Source: Lachnospiraceae bacterium | GTDB lineage: Bacteria; Bacillota; Clostridia; Lachnospirales; Lachnospiraceae | Length of the DNA stretch: 31,145 bases | Direction of reading: 5' to 3' | Assembly: GCA_900757195.1 (NCBI GenBank) | Contig: CAAEMZ010000031.1 | Coordinates: 1 to 31,145, forward strand | Shown: positions 14,287 to 23,600 of the stretch, piece after piece | Layout: every line of letters begins with the position of its first letter | Position numbering within the stretch: the stretch's first letter is position 1 | Translations under genes and position numbers: made by a program | Notes under the pieces: model-generated | The model's database searches: none | Told to the model about the DNA's origin: nothing | The model's input: the letters and a program-made list of their open reading frames with translations, nothing else

Positions 14287-16848
14287 TTAACCAACCGGTG
14301 TTGGTGTGGATTCGGGTGTTGGCGGTTCTGTCACCGGCGGCTCCGTTGTCGGCGTGGATTCCGATGCGCTGGTGTTGGCTGTCGGCGCTTCGGTTGTCGG
14401 CTGACAGGTGCAGTAGTAATTTGGAATACTCGATGAGGAGGAATATTCCTGATAACTGGTGCTTGGAGAATTTCCGGTTGCAAGACCGCCGCAGACATTG
14501 CAGACAGTGGCGCCGATATGGTCGTTGCAGTAGCCGCTTGGAAGCGCGGATAAATCAAAATATTCAGTGACCGGAGTACATACCGAAGTTCCCACAAGTT
14601 TTCCGGATTTTGAGCAGACCGTCCGTGTACCGACATTATCCGGTACAGGGAAGGAAGCGGTTTCAAATCCACATTCCGCATCAATCCGGCGCATAATCCG
14701 TGCCCAGAGGTATTCGTGCTCGGTTTCACTCAGACCGGTATATTCCATCGGATAGCTCTGGTCGTAGCCGAGCCATACGCCGGCAGTCAGATATGGGGTG
14801 TAGCCCACAAACCATAAGTCTTTACTGTCGTTGGTCGTACCGGTTTTTCCGGCAACATCCATGCCGTCGTTCGGGTTGGATGCGGTACCGGTACCCTGGG
14901 TCACAACGTCTCTCATGGCATCCGTCAGGAGATAGGCCGTTGTTTCTTTAATGACCTGTTCGCCTTCCGGATTTGTGTTGTCTAGGAGAACGTTGCCGTC
15001 TCTGTCGACAACCTTGGTATAAAATACCGGACGTACACGCACGCCGCCGTTGGCGATCGCCGCATAGGCGCCGGTCATTTCAAGGTTGGTGACACCGTAG
15101 GTCAGACCGCCGAGGGCGAGGGATTCCACATAGTCATCATCGGTCAGTGTTGTGATACCGAGTTTTTTACAGTATTCAATGGCGAGGGAAGGTGTAACAT
15201 CCTCTACCAGGAATTTTGTAGTAACAACGTTCATGGACTGGGTGATCGCCTTACGAACCGTTGTAAGGCCCCAGTATCCGCTGTACCAGTTATTCGGTGA
15301 ATAACCGGAAGGGGTTGTATACGGAGCATCCATCTTGGTGCTTGCCAGAGTCATTCCCGCAGCATCGATACCCGGCAGATAGCAGGCAAGAATCTTAAAG
15401 CAGGAACCCGGCTGGCGTTCGGACTGGGTTTCACGGCTGAAGGATAAGCTTTCCTTTTTCTCGTTACGTCCGCCGGCAATGGCCTTAACTTCACCGGTCT
15501 TGTGGTCCATCAGTACGAAAGAAGACTGAAGGGCATATGGCTGGTCAAAGCTTTCGGCAATGGTATTTTCTTCGGTAATACCCATCGCTTCCTTATAGTG
15601 ATTGATATCCGCCCATGCCTGGTCGGCATTATCGTAGAGCAGTTTGAATCTGGTGTTGCCGTTATTCCAGTTCCAGTACTGCATCGTCATTTCATCATAG
15701 TTGGAGGTGGAGCCGTCCTCTTCAAGGACGGAGCAGCGCCATGTCAGACCGAGGGTGTTGATATATCCGAAATTGGAATCGTCATGATATTCTTCATCCA
15801 CAATGGTCTGCATCTGGTTATCCTGAGCCAGGTAAACTTTCAGGCCGCCGCCGTAAAGCTTGTTGACCGCCTGTTCGGAGGTGTATCCGAGTTTGTCCTG
15901 CAGATCCTGAAGAATCTGACGGATAGCCGCATCTTCATAATAGGTAAAGAATTTCTGGTTTCCGCTCTGTTCTTCGGCCCGGGCGGCGATACGTGCGTAA
16001 ACATCATCGGCCATGGCTTCGTCATATTCAGCCTGAGTCAGGTAACCCTGCTCGAGCATATCGTTTAAAGTTTTGTCCCGGCGCTCTTTGTTGTTTTCCG
16101 GATAGGAGATCGGATCAAAGTAGGTCGGGCTGTTGGCAATACCGGCGATGACCGCAGCTTCTGAAGCTGTGACTTCGGAACAGGATTTGCCGAAATAACG
16201 CAGACAGGCAGCTTCGACACCGTAGGTGGAAGCGCCCAGGTTAATGGTGTTCAGGTAAGCCTCAAGAATTTCTTCCTTCGACATATTTTTTTCAAGCTCC
16301 AGCGCCAGATACTGTTCCTGGAACTTACGTTTAAATTTCAGAAGCATCGAGCTTTCAGCGCCGCCGCCGAAAACGTTCAGCTTTAACAACTGCTGGGTGA
16401 GGGTACTGGCGCCTTCGGAGAAATCGCCGGAAGTGATGCCGACGAAGAAGGCACGGACGATACCCTTCGGGTCGATACCGTTATGCTCCCAGAAACGCTC
16501 ATCCTCCAGGGCGATAAATGCATTCTGGAGAACCTTTGGAATTTCTCCGATATCTTTCTGGATTCGGTTGGTTTCCGGCTGGTAGAGCTGGGTCAGCAGG
16601 TTGCCGTCACGGTCGTAAATAAAGGATTTATAACCCTGAGGCATAACATCTTCCACACTGATTTCAGGAGCGCTGTCTAAAACTCCCTTCATCCCTCCGA
16701 CACCGGCAGCGATCCCCATGACGCCAATGGTGATCAGAAGGAAAATAAAGATGCGGAATATATTAAAACTGACTTTATGCTTTGCTTTTGGAATATCAGA
16801 ACGAATATGTTTCTCTTTTTTCTGAGTTCCGTGTTTACTGTAGTCCAT
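14287..16848 (-). CDS. Class A penicillin-binding protein (PBP1A-type transglycosylase/transpeptidase)
   Basis: The 853-aa bifunctional enzyme polymerises and cross-links peptidoglycan outside the membrane. The cytoplasmic N-terminus is basic, and a membrane segment lies at about 28-52. The GT51 domain shows ALEDERFWEHNGID with catalytic E115 and STLTQQLLKLNVF at 148-160. The transpeptidase domain has the SxxK serine S482 (PGSCFK), the SMNVV block (SxN) and KTGTTNDSKDLWFVG. The last 120 residues are unusual: a cysteine-rich stretch (YCNDHIGATVCNVCGG, YYCTCQ) followed by a Pro/Thr/Ser/Glu tail. CCTCCTTT at 16859-16866 (AAAGGAGG) is 10 nt before the chosen ATG; an upstream in-frame start at 16905 is rejected because the promoter lies there. 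Confidence 0.95.
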   Translation of the reverse strand: MDYSKHGTQKKEKHIRSDIPKAKHKVSFNIFRIFIFLLITIGVMGIAAGVGGMKGVLDSAPEISVEDVMPQGYKSFIYDRDGNLLTQLYQPETNRIQKDIGEIPKVLQNAFIALEDERFWEHNGIDPKGIVRAFFVGITSGDFSEGASTLTQQLLKLNVFGGGAESSMLLKFKRKFQEQYLALELEKNMSKEEILEAYLNTINLGASTYGVEAACLRYFGKSCSEVTASEAAVIAGIANSPTYFDPISYPENNKERRDKTLNDMLEQGYLTQAEYDEAMADDVYARIAARAEEQSGNQKFFTYYEDAAIRQILQDLQDKLGYTSEQAVNKLYGGGLKVYLAQDNQMQTIVDEEYHDDSNFGYINTLGLTWRCSVLEEDGSTSNYDEMTMQYWNWNNGNTRFKLLYDNADQAWADINHYKEAMGITEENTIAESFDQPYALQSSFVLMDHKTGEVKAIAGGRNEKKESLSFSRETQSERQPGSCFKILACYLPGIDAAGMTLASTKMDAPYTTPSGYSPNNWYSGYWGLTTVRKAITQSMNVVTTKFLVEDVTPSLAIEYCKKLGITTLTDDDYVESLALGGLTYGVTNLEMTGAYAAIANGGVRVRPVFYTKVVDRDGNVLLDNTNPEGEQVIKETTAYLLTDAMRDVVTQGTGTASNPNDGMDVAGKTGTTNDSKDLWFVGYTPYLTAGVWLGYDQSYPMEYTGLSETEHEYLWARIMRRIDAECGFETASFPVPDNVGTRTVCSKSGKLVGTSVCTPVTEYFDLSALPSGYCNDHIGATVCNVCGGLATGNSPSTSYQEYSSSSSIPNYYCTCQPTTEAPTANTSASESTPTTEPPVTEPPTPESTPTPVG

Positions 16849-16876
16849 AAAAAAATAGCCTCCTTTACAAGTGTAC

Positions 16877-16905
16877 ATTATAGCAAATATACGCAGTGAA
16901 AGCAA
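16877..16905 (-). promoter_or_regulatory. Sigma-A promoter of the PBP gene
   Basis: On the minus strand, TTGCTT (16905-16900) and a perfect TATAAT (16882-16877) are spaced by 17 bp. Confidence 0.65.
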
Positions 16906-16913
16906 AGAAAATT

Positions 16914-16942
16914 TTGAAATACTGCGGATTTAATGTTACAAT
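16914..16942 (+). promoter_or_regulatory. Sigma-A promoter of the YigZ gene
   Basis: TTGAAA (16914-16919) and TACAAT (16937-16942) are spaced by 17 bp. It diverges from the PBP promoter across a gap of about 8 bp. Confidence 0.65.
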
Positions 16943-16984
16943 TAAGAAATATGTTAGGAAATTTATCGAAAGGATTAATGTGGA

Positions 16985-17632
16985 ATGAGCGGATATAAAA
17001 TTGTTTACAGGGGCGGCGAAGGCGAGATCGTTGAAAAGAAGTCCCGTTTTATAGCTACAGTATGCCCGGTAAATTCAGAAGAAGACGCGGCAGCTTTTAT
17101 TGAGCAGACAAAAAAGAAATACTGGGATGCCAGACATAACTGTCATGCCTTTGTCATCGGGGAGCGTAATGAGCTTTCGCGGTGCAGTGACGACGGTGAG
17201 CCGGCGGGCACTGCGGGAAAGCCGATGCTGGATGTGCTTTTAGGGGCGGGTCTGCATAATGTCTGCGTGGTCGTCACCCGTTATTTCGGAGGTACGCTGC
17301 TCGGAACCGGCGGTCTCGTCCGGGCTTACAGCGGGGCTGTCCAGGAAGGGCTGGCAAACAGTCTGGTCATTGAAAAGATTTTAAACTGCCGGATGAAAAT
17401 TTATACAGACTATAACGGTATCGGGAAGATTCAGTATATTCTCGGAAAGAGTTCTGCAGTGACGGTAAACAGTGAATACACGGACAGGGTTGTTGTGGAA
17501 ATTCTTATAGATAAGGTGTTTTCAGAGGCATTAATAAAGGAAATAACAGAGGCGACCAGTGGGAAAGCGTCGATTGAAATTCTGGAAGAATGTTACTGTG
17601 GTGTGGCCGACGGAGAAATTATTGTATTTTAA
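16985..17632 (+). CDS. YigZ/IMPACT family protein
   Basis: The 215-aa protein has the UPF0029/IMPACT N-terminal domain with its signature blocks: ARHNCHAFVIG (49-59), SDDGEPAGTAGKPML (68-82) and VTRYFGGTLLGTGGLVRAYSGA (97-118). The C-terminal ferredoxin-like domain spans about 135-208. Eukaryotic IMPACT affects translation control through GCN2; the bacterial role is unsettled, and E. coli YigZ is one of the better-known members. GAAAGGA lies 10 nt before the ATG. It is probably monocistronic, since the next gene has its own promoter. Confidence 0.93.
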   Translation: MSGYKIVYRGGEGEIVEKKSRFIATVCPVNSEEDAAAFIEQTKKKYWDARHNCHAFVIGERNELSRCSDDGEPAGTAGKPMLDVLLGAGLHNVCVVVTRYFGGTLLGTGGLVRAYSGAVQEGLANSLVIEKILNCRMKIYTDYNGIGKIQYILGKSSAVTVNSEYTDRVVVEILIDKVFSEALIKEITEATSGKASIEILEECYCGVADGEIIVF

Positions 17633-17653
17633 TACATTTTATGCAGGAAATAC

Positions 17654-17683
17654 TTGCATTTTACACAACATTCATTGTATACT
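17654..17683 (+). promoter_or_regulatory. Sigma-A promoter of the amino acid ABC operon
   Basis: TTGCAT (17654-17659) and TATACT (17678-17683) are spaced by 18 bp, about 35 bp after the predicted end of the YigZ gene. Confidence 0.6.
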
Positions 17684-17727
17684 GTAGGTTGTTAAAAATT
17701 TATGCGAATATCAGGAGGAGAAGAACA

Positions 17728-18540
17728 ATGAAAAAAATTGTAAGTTTGGTATGCGTTGCAGCGCTGGCCGTATCGATGCTGGCCGGATGCTCCAGTAAAA
17801 AAGAAGAAACCAAAGCCGCAGAAACAACGGCTGCAGCAACGGAAGAATCTGCCGGTGAAACAACTGCAGCAAAGGATTCCGGTAAACTGGTGATGGCTAC
17901 AGAAGCCGGATTTGCACCGTATGAATATACAGAAGACGGAAAAACTGTTGTTGGCGTGGATGTGGATATTGCCAATGAAATCGCAAAAGCGATGGGTAAA
18001 GAGCTTGAAATCCAGAACATGACCTTTGACGGCGCATTACTGGCTGTACAGCAGGGAACCGCAGATTTTGCAGCAGCAGGTATTTCCGTAACACCGGAAC
18101 GTCAGGAACTGATGGATTTCTCCATCGAATATGCAACTTCCAAACAGGTCGTTGTTGTAAAAAAAGATGCAGGAAAGATTACAGCTCCGGAAGATGTTAA
18201 AGAAGGCACCATCGCTGGTGTTCAGATGGGTACAACAGCCGATTACTACTGCCAGGATATTGCCTGTGAAGTGAAACAGTTTAATAAATATGCAGAAGCA
18301 GCCATGGAACTGAACAACGGAAAACTCGACTGCATCGTTATGGACTCCCTTCCGGCAGAACAGCTTGTTGCAGCAAACGAAAATCTGGAAATTCTTGACG
18401 GCGAACTTTTCACAGATAAATATGCCATCGCTGTAAAGAAAGGCAACACAGAGCTGCTGGATCAGTTAAATGAAGTTTTACAGAAACTTGTTGATGAAGG
18501 AAAGGTTGATGAATTTACAATCAATCATACCACAAAATAA
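17728..18540 (+). CDS. Polar amino acid ABC transporter, substrate-binding lipoprotein
   Basis: This 270-aa family 3 solute-binding protein catches an amino acid outside the membrane. The lipobox LAGC gives a lipidated C21 after a basic/hydrophobic signal peptide (MKKIVSLVCVAALAVSM). A Lys/Glu/Thr/Ala-rich linker follows at about 22-48. The binding domain has GFAPYEY, VGVDVDIANEIAKAMG and the ligand-arginine region GISVTPERQELMDFS. AGGAGGAG (17713-17720) is 7 nt before this ATG; the longer open frame from 17590 runs through the promoter. Ligand unknown, most like polar amino acids such as glutamine or cystine. First of a three-gene operon. Confidence 0.95.
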   Translation: MKKIVSLVCVAALAVSMLAGCSSKKEETKAAETTAAATEESAGETTAAKDSGKLVMATEAGFAPYEYTEDGKTVVGVDVDIANEIAKAMGKELEIQNMTFDGALLAVQQGTADFAAAGISVTPERQELMDFSIEYATSKQVVVVKKDAGKITAPEDVKEGTIAGVQMGTTADYYCQDIACEVKQFNKYAEAAMELNNGKLDCIVMDSLPAEQLVAANENLEILDGELFTDKYAIAVKKGNTELLDQLNEVLQKLVDEGKVDEFTINHTTK

Positions 18541-18576
18541 TTTTGCGAAAGACAAATCGCAGATGGAGGTAACGGC

Positions 18577-19290
18577 GTGAGTGACTGGTTAATGTCAACT
18601 TGGGAAAGCTTTGAAAAAGCGTTTCTCGTAAGCAACCGGTATGTTGCTTATCTGGAAGGTTTTCGGACCACTTTGATTATATCATTTTTTGCAGTGCTTC
18701 TTGGTGTATGTGCCGGACTGATTCTGGCCATTATCAAGTATATGGCAAATCATATGGAAAGAAACATTATATTAACAGTGCTTAACTGGATTGCTAATAT
18801 CTATATTGCGATTATCCGTGGTACGCCGGTATATGTTCAGCTGCTGATTATGTATTTTGTTATTTTTTCAAAATCGGATTTACCGCCGATCGTTTCCGCC
18901 ATTATATGCTTTGGAATTAATTCCAGCGCCTATGTGGCCGAAATTATCCGCGCCGGTATTGAAGCCGTCGATGCGGGACAGATGGAAGCGGGACGTTCTC
19001 TGGGACTTGGATGGACACAGACGATGCTCAGCATCATTATGCCTCAGGCGATTAAGAATATTCTTCCGGCCCTCGGCAATGAATTTATCGTTCTGATTAA
19101 GGAAACGGCCGTGGTCGGTACGATTACGGTTCTGGATGTGACCCGGGCGGCTCAGAATGTGGCCATGCTTACATTTGAGTACCTGCCGCCGCTTTTAATT
19201 ACAGCGGCTATGTATCTGGTGGTTGTCATTATTCTGACAAAACTGCTGGGTATGTTCGAAAGGAGGCTGGCACAGAGTGATCGACGTTAA
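18577..19290 (+). CDS. Polar amino acid ABC transporter, permease
   Basis: The 237-aa HisM/GlnP-type permease has several membrane segments (TLIISFFAVLLGVCAGLILAII near 32-53, NIYIAIIRGTPVYVQLLIMYF near 73-93, then two more). The EAA loop that contacts the ATPase is EAGRSLGLGWTQTMLSIIMPQAIKN. It uses a GTG start with GGAGG (18564-18568) 8 nt upstream. It overlaps the ATPase gene by 14 bp. Confidence 0.95.
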   Translation: MSDWLMSTWESFEKAFLVSNRYVAYLEGFRTTLIISFFAVLLGVCAGLILAIIKYMANHMERNIILTVLNWIANIYIAIIRGTPVYVQLLIMYFVIFSKSDLPPIVSAIICFGINSSAYVAEIIRAGIEAVDAGQMEAGRSLGLGWTQTMLSIIMPQAIKNILPALGNEFIVLIKETAVVGTITVLDVTRAAQNVAMLTFEYLPPLLITAAMYLVVVIILTKLLGMFERRLAQSDRR

Positions 19291-20002
19291 GAATCTGAAT
19301 AAAAAATTTGGTGAAAATCACGTACTTAAAGATATCAATGAGCATATTGAAAAGGGTGAAAAGGTCGTTATCGTCGGACCGTCCGGTTCGGGAAAGAGTA
19401 CCTTTTTACGGTGTCTGAATCTGATGGAGCGGCCGACTTCCGGTCATATTATCGTGGAAGGCCAGGATATTACGACGGCGAAGTCAAACGAGGTCAATCA
19501 GATCCGACGGAAGATGGGGATGGTGTTCCAGCACTTTAATCTTTTTCCCCATCTGACGATTATTGATAATATTACCCTGGCTCCGGTGAAATTAAAACTG
19601 ATGACCAAAGAAGAAGCCCGGCTGAAGGCTGTAGAGCTTTTAAAGCGGGTTGGTCTGGAAGATAAGGCCAATGCCTATCCGGCCCAGCTTTCCGGCGGTC
19701 AGAAGCAGCGAATTGCCATTATCCGAAGCCTGGCGATGAATCCGGAAGTGATGCTTTTTGATGAACCGACATCGGCGCTGGACCCGGAAATGGTCGGCGA
19801 GGTTCTGGATTTGATGAAACAGCTTGCGGAGGAAGGCATGACCATGATCGTTGTCACCCATGAGATGGGGTTTGCGCGGGAAGTGGCTTCCCGGGTGATG
19901 TTTATGGCGGACGGTCATGTTCTGGAACAGAACACACCGGAAGAATTTTTTAAAAATCCTCAGAACGACCGGTTAAAGGATTTTCTCGGAAAAATTTTAT
20001 AA
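19277..20002 (+). CDS. Polar amino acid ABC transporter, ATP-binding protein
   Basis: This 241-aa GlnQ/HisP-type ATPase powers the transporter encoded upstream. Walker A is GPSGSGKS (34-41), the signature is LSGGQKQR, Walker B is VMLFDEPTSALDPE, and the switch histidine is in VVTHEMGFAREV. It starts with GTG, overlapping the permease gene by 14 bp, and AGGAGG (19261-19266) lies 10 nt upstream. It ends the operon before a bidirectional terminator. Confidence 0.97.
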   Translation: MIDVKNLNKKFGENHVLKDINEHIEKGEKVVIVGPSGSGKSTFLRCLNLMERPTSGHIIVEGQDITTAKSNEVNQIRRKMGMVFQHFNLFPHLTIIDNITLAPVKLKLMTKEEARLKAVELLKRVGLEDKANAYPAQLSGGQKQRIAIIRSLAMNPEVMLFDEPTSALDPEMVGEVLDLMKQLAEEGMTMIVVTHEMGFAREVASRVMFMADGHVLEQNTPEEFFKNPQNDRLKDFLGKIL

Positions 20003-20023
20003 AAGGGGTTATCCCTTATCCTG

Positions 20024-20076
20024 AAAAAATGCTGTCAGAAGACGGATGAAGTTTCCGTTTTCCGGCAGCATTTTTT
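20024..20076. terminator. Bidirectional terminator between the ABC operon and trxA
   Basis: AAAAAATGCTG at 20024-20034 pairs with CAGCATTTTTT at 20066-20076, extended by two pairs, with an inner ACGGA/TCCGT stem. A-run and T-run flanks let it work for both convergent units. Confidence 0.9.
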
Positions 20077-20099
20077 GTAAGAGTCATTTTGCGGTCATT

Positions 20100-20408
20100 T
20101 CAGGCAAACATTTTTAAAATATTGGCCTTCGAAGCGGCGCCGATGGTTTTATTAATCACCTGTCCGTCTTTCATAGCGACGAGGGTCGGTACGCTCATGA
20201 CCTGAAAGGTTCTTGCGAGATCCATGTTCCGATCGACGTCCAGCTTGCATACTTTGATTTCCGGATGTTCAACAGCAATTTCATCGACAACGGGAGAAAC
20301 CATTTTGCATGGTCCACACCATGTCGCAAAGAAATCAATAAGTACGGGTCTGTCGGATTCGATGACTTCTTTCTGATAATTTTCCTGGGTCAGTTCAATC
20401 ACAGACAT
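20100..20408 (-). CDS. trxA: Thioredoxin
   Basis: This 102-aa cytosolic thiol-disulfide oxidoreductase is reduced by thioredoxin reductase. The active site is WCGPC at residues 30-34, and the cis-proline is P74 in MSVPT. AAAGGAGG (plus-strand CCTCCTTT 20417-20424) is 8 nt before this ATG. A longer in-frame start at 20492 is rejected because the 28 extra residues are not thioredoxin-like and reach the promoter. Confidence 0.96.
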   Translation of the reverse strand: MSVIELTQENYQKEVIESDRPVLIDFFATWCGPCKMVSPVVDEIAVEHPEIKVCKLDVDRNMDLARTFQVMSVPTLVAMKDGQVINKTIGAASKANILKMFA

Positions 20409-20487
20409 TGTCAGACCTCCTTTCCTGTTCTGTCTGATTAATTTTCCCTCAAATGCGTCTTTTATACGCTTCGGGAGATCCAATAGC

Positions 20488-20517
20488 ATCATACCATAAT
20501 CCTTCTTTGAATGGCAA
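20488..20517 (-). promoter_or_regulatory. Sigma-A promoter of trxA
   Basis: On the minus strand, TTGCCA (20517-20512) and TATGAT (20493-20488) are spaced by 18 bp. Confidence 0.6.
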
Positions 20518-20541
20518 TCGAAAAATTAATGGCGGTGGTCA

Positions 20542-20570
20542 TTGAAAATAGCGCTTAAATCATTTATAGT
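20542..20570 (+). promoter_or_regulatory. Sigma-A promoter of the ABC exporter gene
   Basis: TTGAAA (20542-20547) and TATAGT (20565-20570) are spaced by 17 bp, diverging from the trxA promoter. Confidence 0.6.
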
Positions 20571-20603
20571 AATAAGAAAAAGAAAAATAAGGACGGATTC
20601 AAT

Positions 20604-23600
20604 ATGCTTCAAATAAAAAATATACATAAGGAATACCGGACAGGAAGTCTGGTCCAGAAGGCGTTGGATGATGTCAGCCTGAATCTTCGGGATAACGAAT
20701 TTGTGGCGATCCTCGGACCCAGCGGTTCGGGAAAAACGACCCTGCTGAACATCATCGGCGGCCTGGACCGCTATGATGACGGCGATCTGATTATTAACGG
20801 AATTTCCACAAAACGGTATAAGGACAGAGACTGGGATTCCTACAGGAATCACACGATCGGTTTTGTTTTTCAGAGCTATAATCTGATTCCCCATCAGACC
20901 GTTCTGGCGAATGTCGAACTGGCGCTGACGATTTCCGGCATCGGCAAGGCAGAACGGACCGAACGGGCGAAGGAAGCGCTGAAACAGGTGGGGCTGGAAG
21001 AACAGATTCATAAAAAGCCGAATCAGATGTCCGGCGGACAGATGCAGCGGGTGGCTATTGCCCGGGCGCTGGTCAATAATCCGGATATTCTTCTGGCCGA
21101 TGAACCGACGGGAGCTCTGGACAGTGAGACCAGCGTGCAGGTGATGGAGCTTTTGAAGGCGGTTGCAAAGGACCGTCTTGTTGTCATGGTTACGCATAAC
21201 CCGGAACTGGCGGAGGCCTATGCGACCCGGATTGTCAATCTTCGGGATGGAAAGATTTTATCGGACAGCGATGCCTTTTATGTCGATGAAACGGAACTGG
21301 AAGCGCCGGAGCACCGGAATATGGGAAAAGCATCTATGTCCTTTCTGACCGCACTGGCATTGAGCTTTAACAATCTTCGGACGAAGAAGGCGCGGACCTT
21401 ACTGACTTCCTTTGCCGGATCCATCGGAATTATCGGCATTGCGCTGATTCTGTCTCTTTCGACAGGGGTAAACGACTATATTAAAAATGTGGAAGAAGAT
21501 ACGTTATCCGAATATCCGCTGCAGATTCAGAGCACCGGATTTGATATGACCTCCATGATGGTCAGCGACCAGGGAACGGAAACGCCGGGAGAGACGCCGG
21601 AGGGAGATATCCATGTCGTTCAGATGGTGACGAATATGTTTTCAACGATGGATTCCAATGATCTGAAGTCGCTGAAGGCCTATCTGGACGGGGCGGACAG
21701 CGGTATTAAAGACTATACGAATGCCGTGGAATATACTTATGGTGTGGAGCCGCAGATTTTCCGTCAGGAAAAGGATGGCGTGCGCCAGGTACACCCGGAC
21801 AAATCCTTTGATGCCATGGGGCTCGGCGCCTCTGCCGGTTCAAATAGTATGATGTCTATGATGATGAGTACCAATGTTTTTTATGAAATGCCGGAGAATT
21901 CCGTGCTGTATGAGAAACAGTACGATGTGAAGGCGGGACGGTGGCCGGAAACATACAATGAATGTGTGCTCGTACTGACTTCCGGCGGCGGAATCAGTGA
22001 TTTCCTGCTGTATACGCTGGGACTTCGGGACCCTCTGGAGCTGGATGAGATGATCCGGCAGTTTATGAATGAAGAAACGATCCATATTCCACCCGCGGAG
22101 GGGACCTGGAATTATGAGGATATCCTTGGAACGGCCTTTAAGTTTATCAGCCGTTCGGAGGCCTATGCTTATGATGATGCCTATAAGGTATGGAAAAATA
22201 AGTCCGAAGATAAGGAATATATGAAGAAGCTGATGGCAGAGGCAGAGGATCTGGAGATCGTCGGCATCGTACAGCCGAAGGAAGGGGCGAATGCCTCGGC
22301 GCTGTCTCCGGGAATCGGCTATCCGAAATCACTGACCCGGTATGTGGCGGATATTGCGGAGAAAAGTGAAATTGTCAAAGCACAGCTTGGAAATTCTTCC
22401 GTCAATGTCTTTACCAATGAACCTTTTGGCACTCAGGACAGTGAAATGAAATCCGATGCCCTTTTTACGATTGATGAGTCAAAGCTTCAAAATGCCTTTG
22501 CCTTTGATGAAAGCGCCCTGTCGTCCGGCATGGGCGGAAGTCTGGCCGGCGCCTTTACCCAGGCCGGAGAGGGACTGAATCTCAGCGGAATGATCGACCT
22601 GTCCAATATTTCGGTGACTCTGCCGGAGCTGCCGGAAATAAATATGGCCGACCTGGTGCAAAACATCCATCTGTCGGTTTCTGCAGATAAGCTTGCGGCA
22701 TTTACGGCCGGGATTATGGAAGGGTATCAGGCCTATGCCAAAGCCCATCCGGAAGCGGATTATTCAAATCTGCAGAATGATTTTGCGGCCTATCTTGAAA
22801 CCGAAGCGGCGCAGCAGATTTTAAAAAATCATATCCAGTCCATCATTCAGGGAAGCGGTGAGATTACGGTGCCTGTGGAAACGCTGCAGGGGCTGGTCCG
22901 GGATGTGATGGCCGGATATCAGCAGTTTGTGACGGAAAATGGTTATACCGATGCGGGGCAGTTTGATGTTTATTTTGCAGAATATATACAGACCGCACAG
23001 GCTCAGGAAATCCTGCAGCAGTATGCGGAGACACTTTTCGGGAACATCGGGGATATCACTCTGACATGGGATCAGATCAATGGACTGGCGTCGGAGCTGG
23101 CCTCGGGATATCAGCAGTATGCCGCCGCAAACCGGCTGCCGGATCCGGGGAAAATGGGCGATCATTTTCTGACCTATCTTGGAACAGAGGACGGACAGCA
23201 GCGGATCACTGCGGGACTGGAGACAATGGTGGATATGGCCGGTCTTCAGGAACAGATCGCGGCGCCGATCCGGACTTATATGCAGACTGCCATGGCGTCC
23301 TATGGGGAGGCCCTTGGACGGGAACTGGAAAATCAGATAACGGCGGCGATGCAGCAGGTTACCGGACAGCTTGCATCCGGAATGGAAGCGGCCATGGGCC
23401 AGGCGATGCAGCAGATCGGCGCCAGCCTCCAGAACGCCATGCACATTGATACCCAGGCCTTTGAAGAAGCCTTTCAGATGAATATGGACGGGGAAGAGCT
23501 GATGGAGCTGATGATGTCCATGAATTCTTCAAAAACAGCAACCTATGAAAGTAACCTGAAAAATCTCGGCTATGTGGATTTTGAAGTTCCGAGCGGAATT

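Noticed and set aside
22821..23444. 207-codon minus-strand frame inside the ABC exporter
   Set aside because: It is antisense to the repeat region of a clear gene and has no independent signals.
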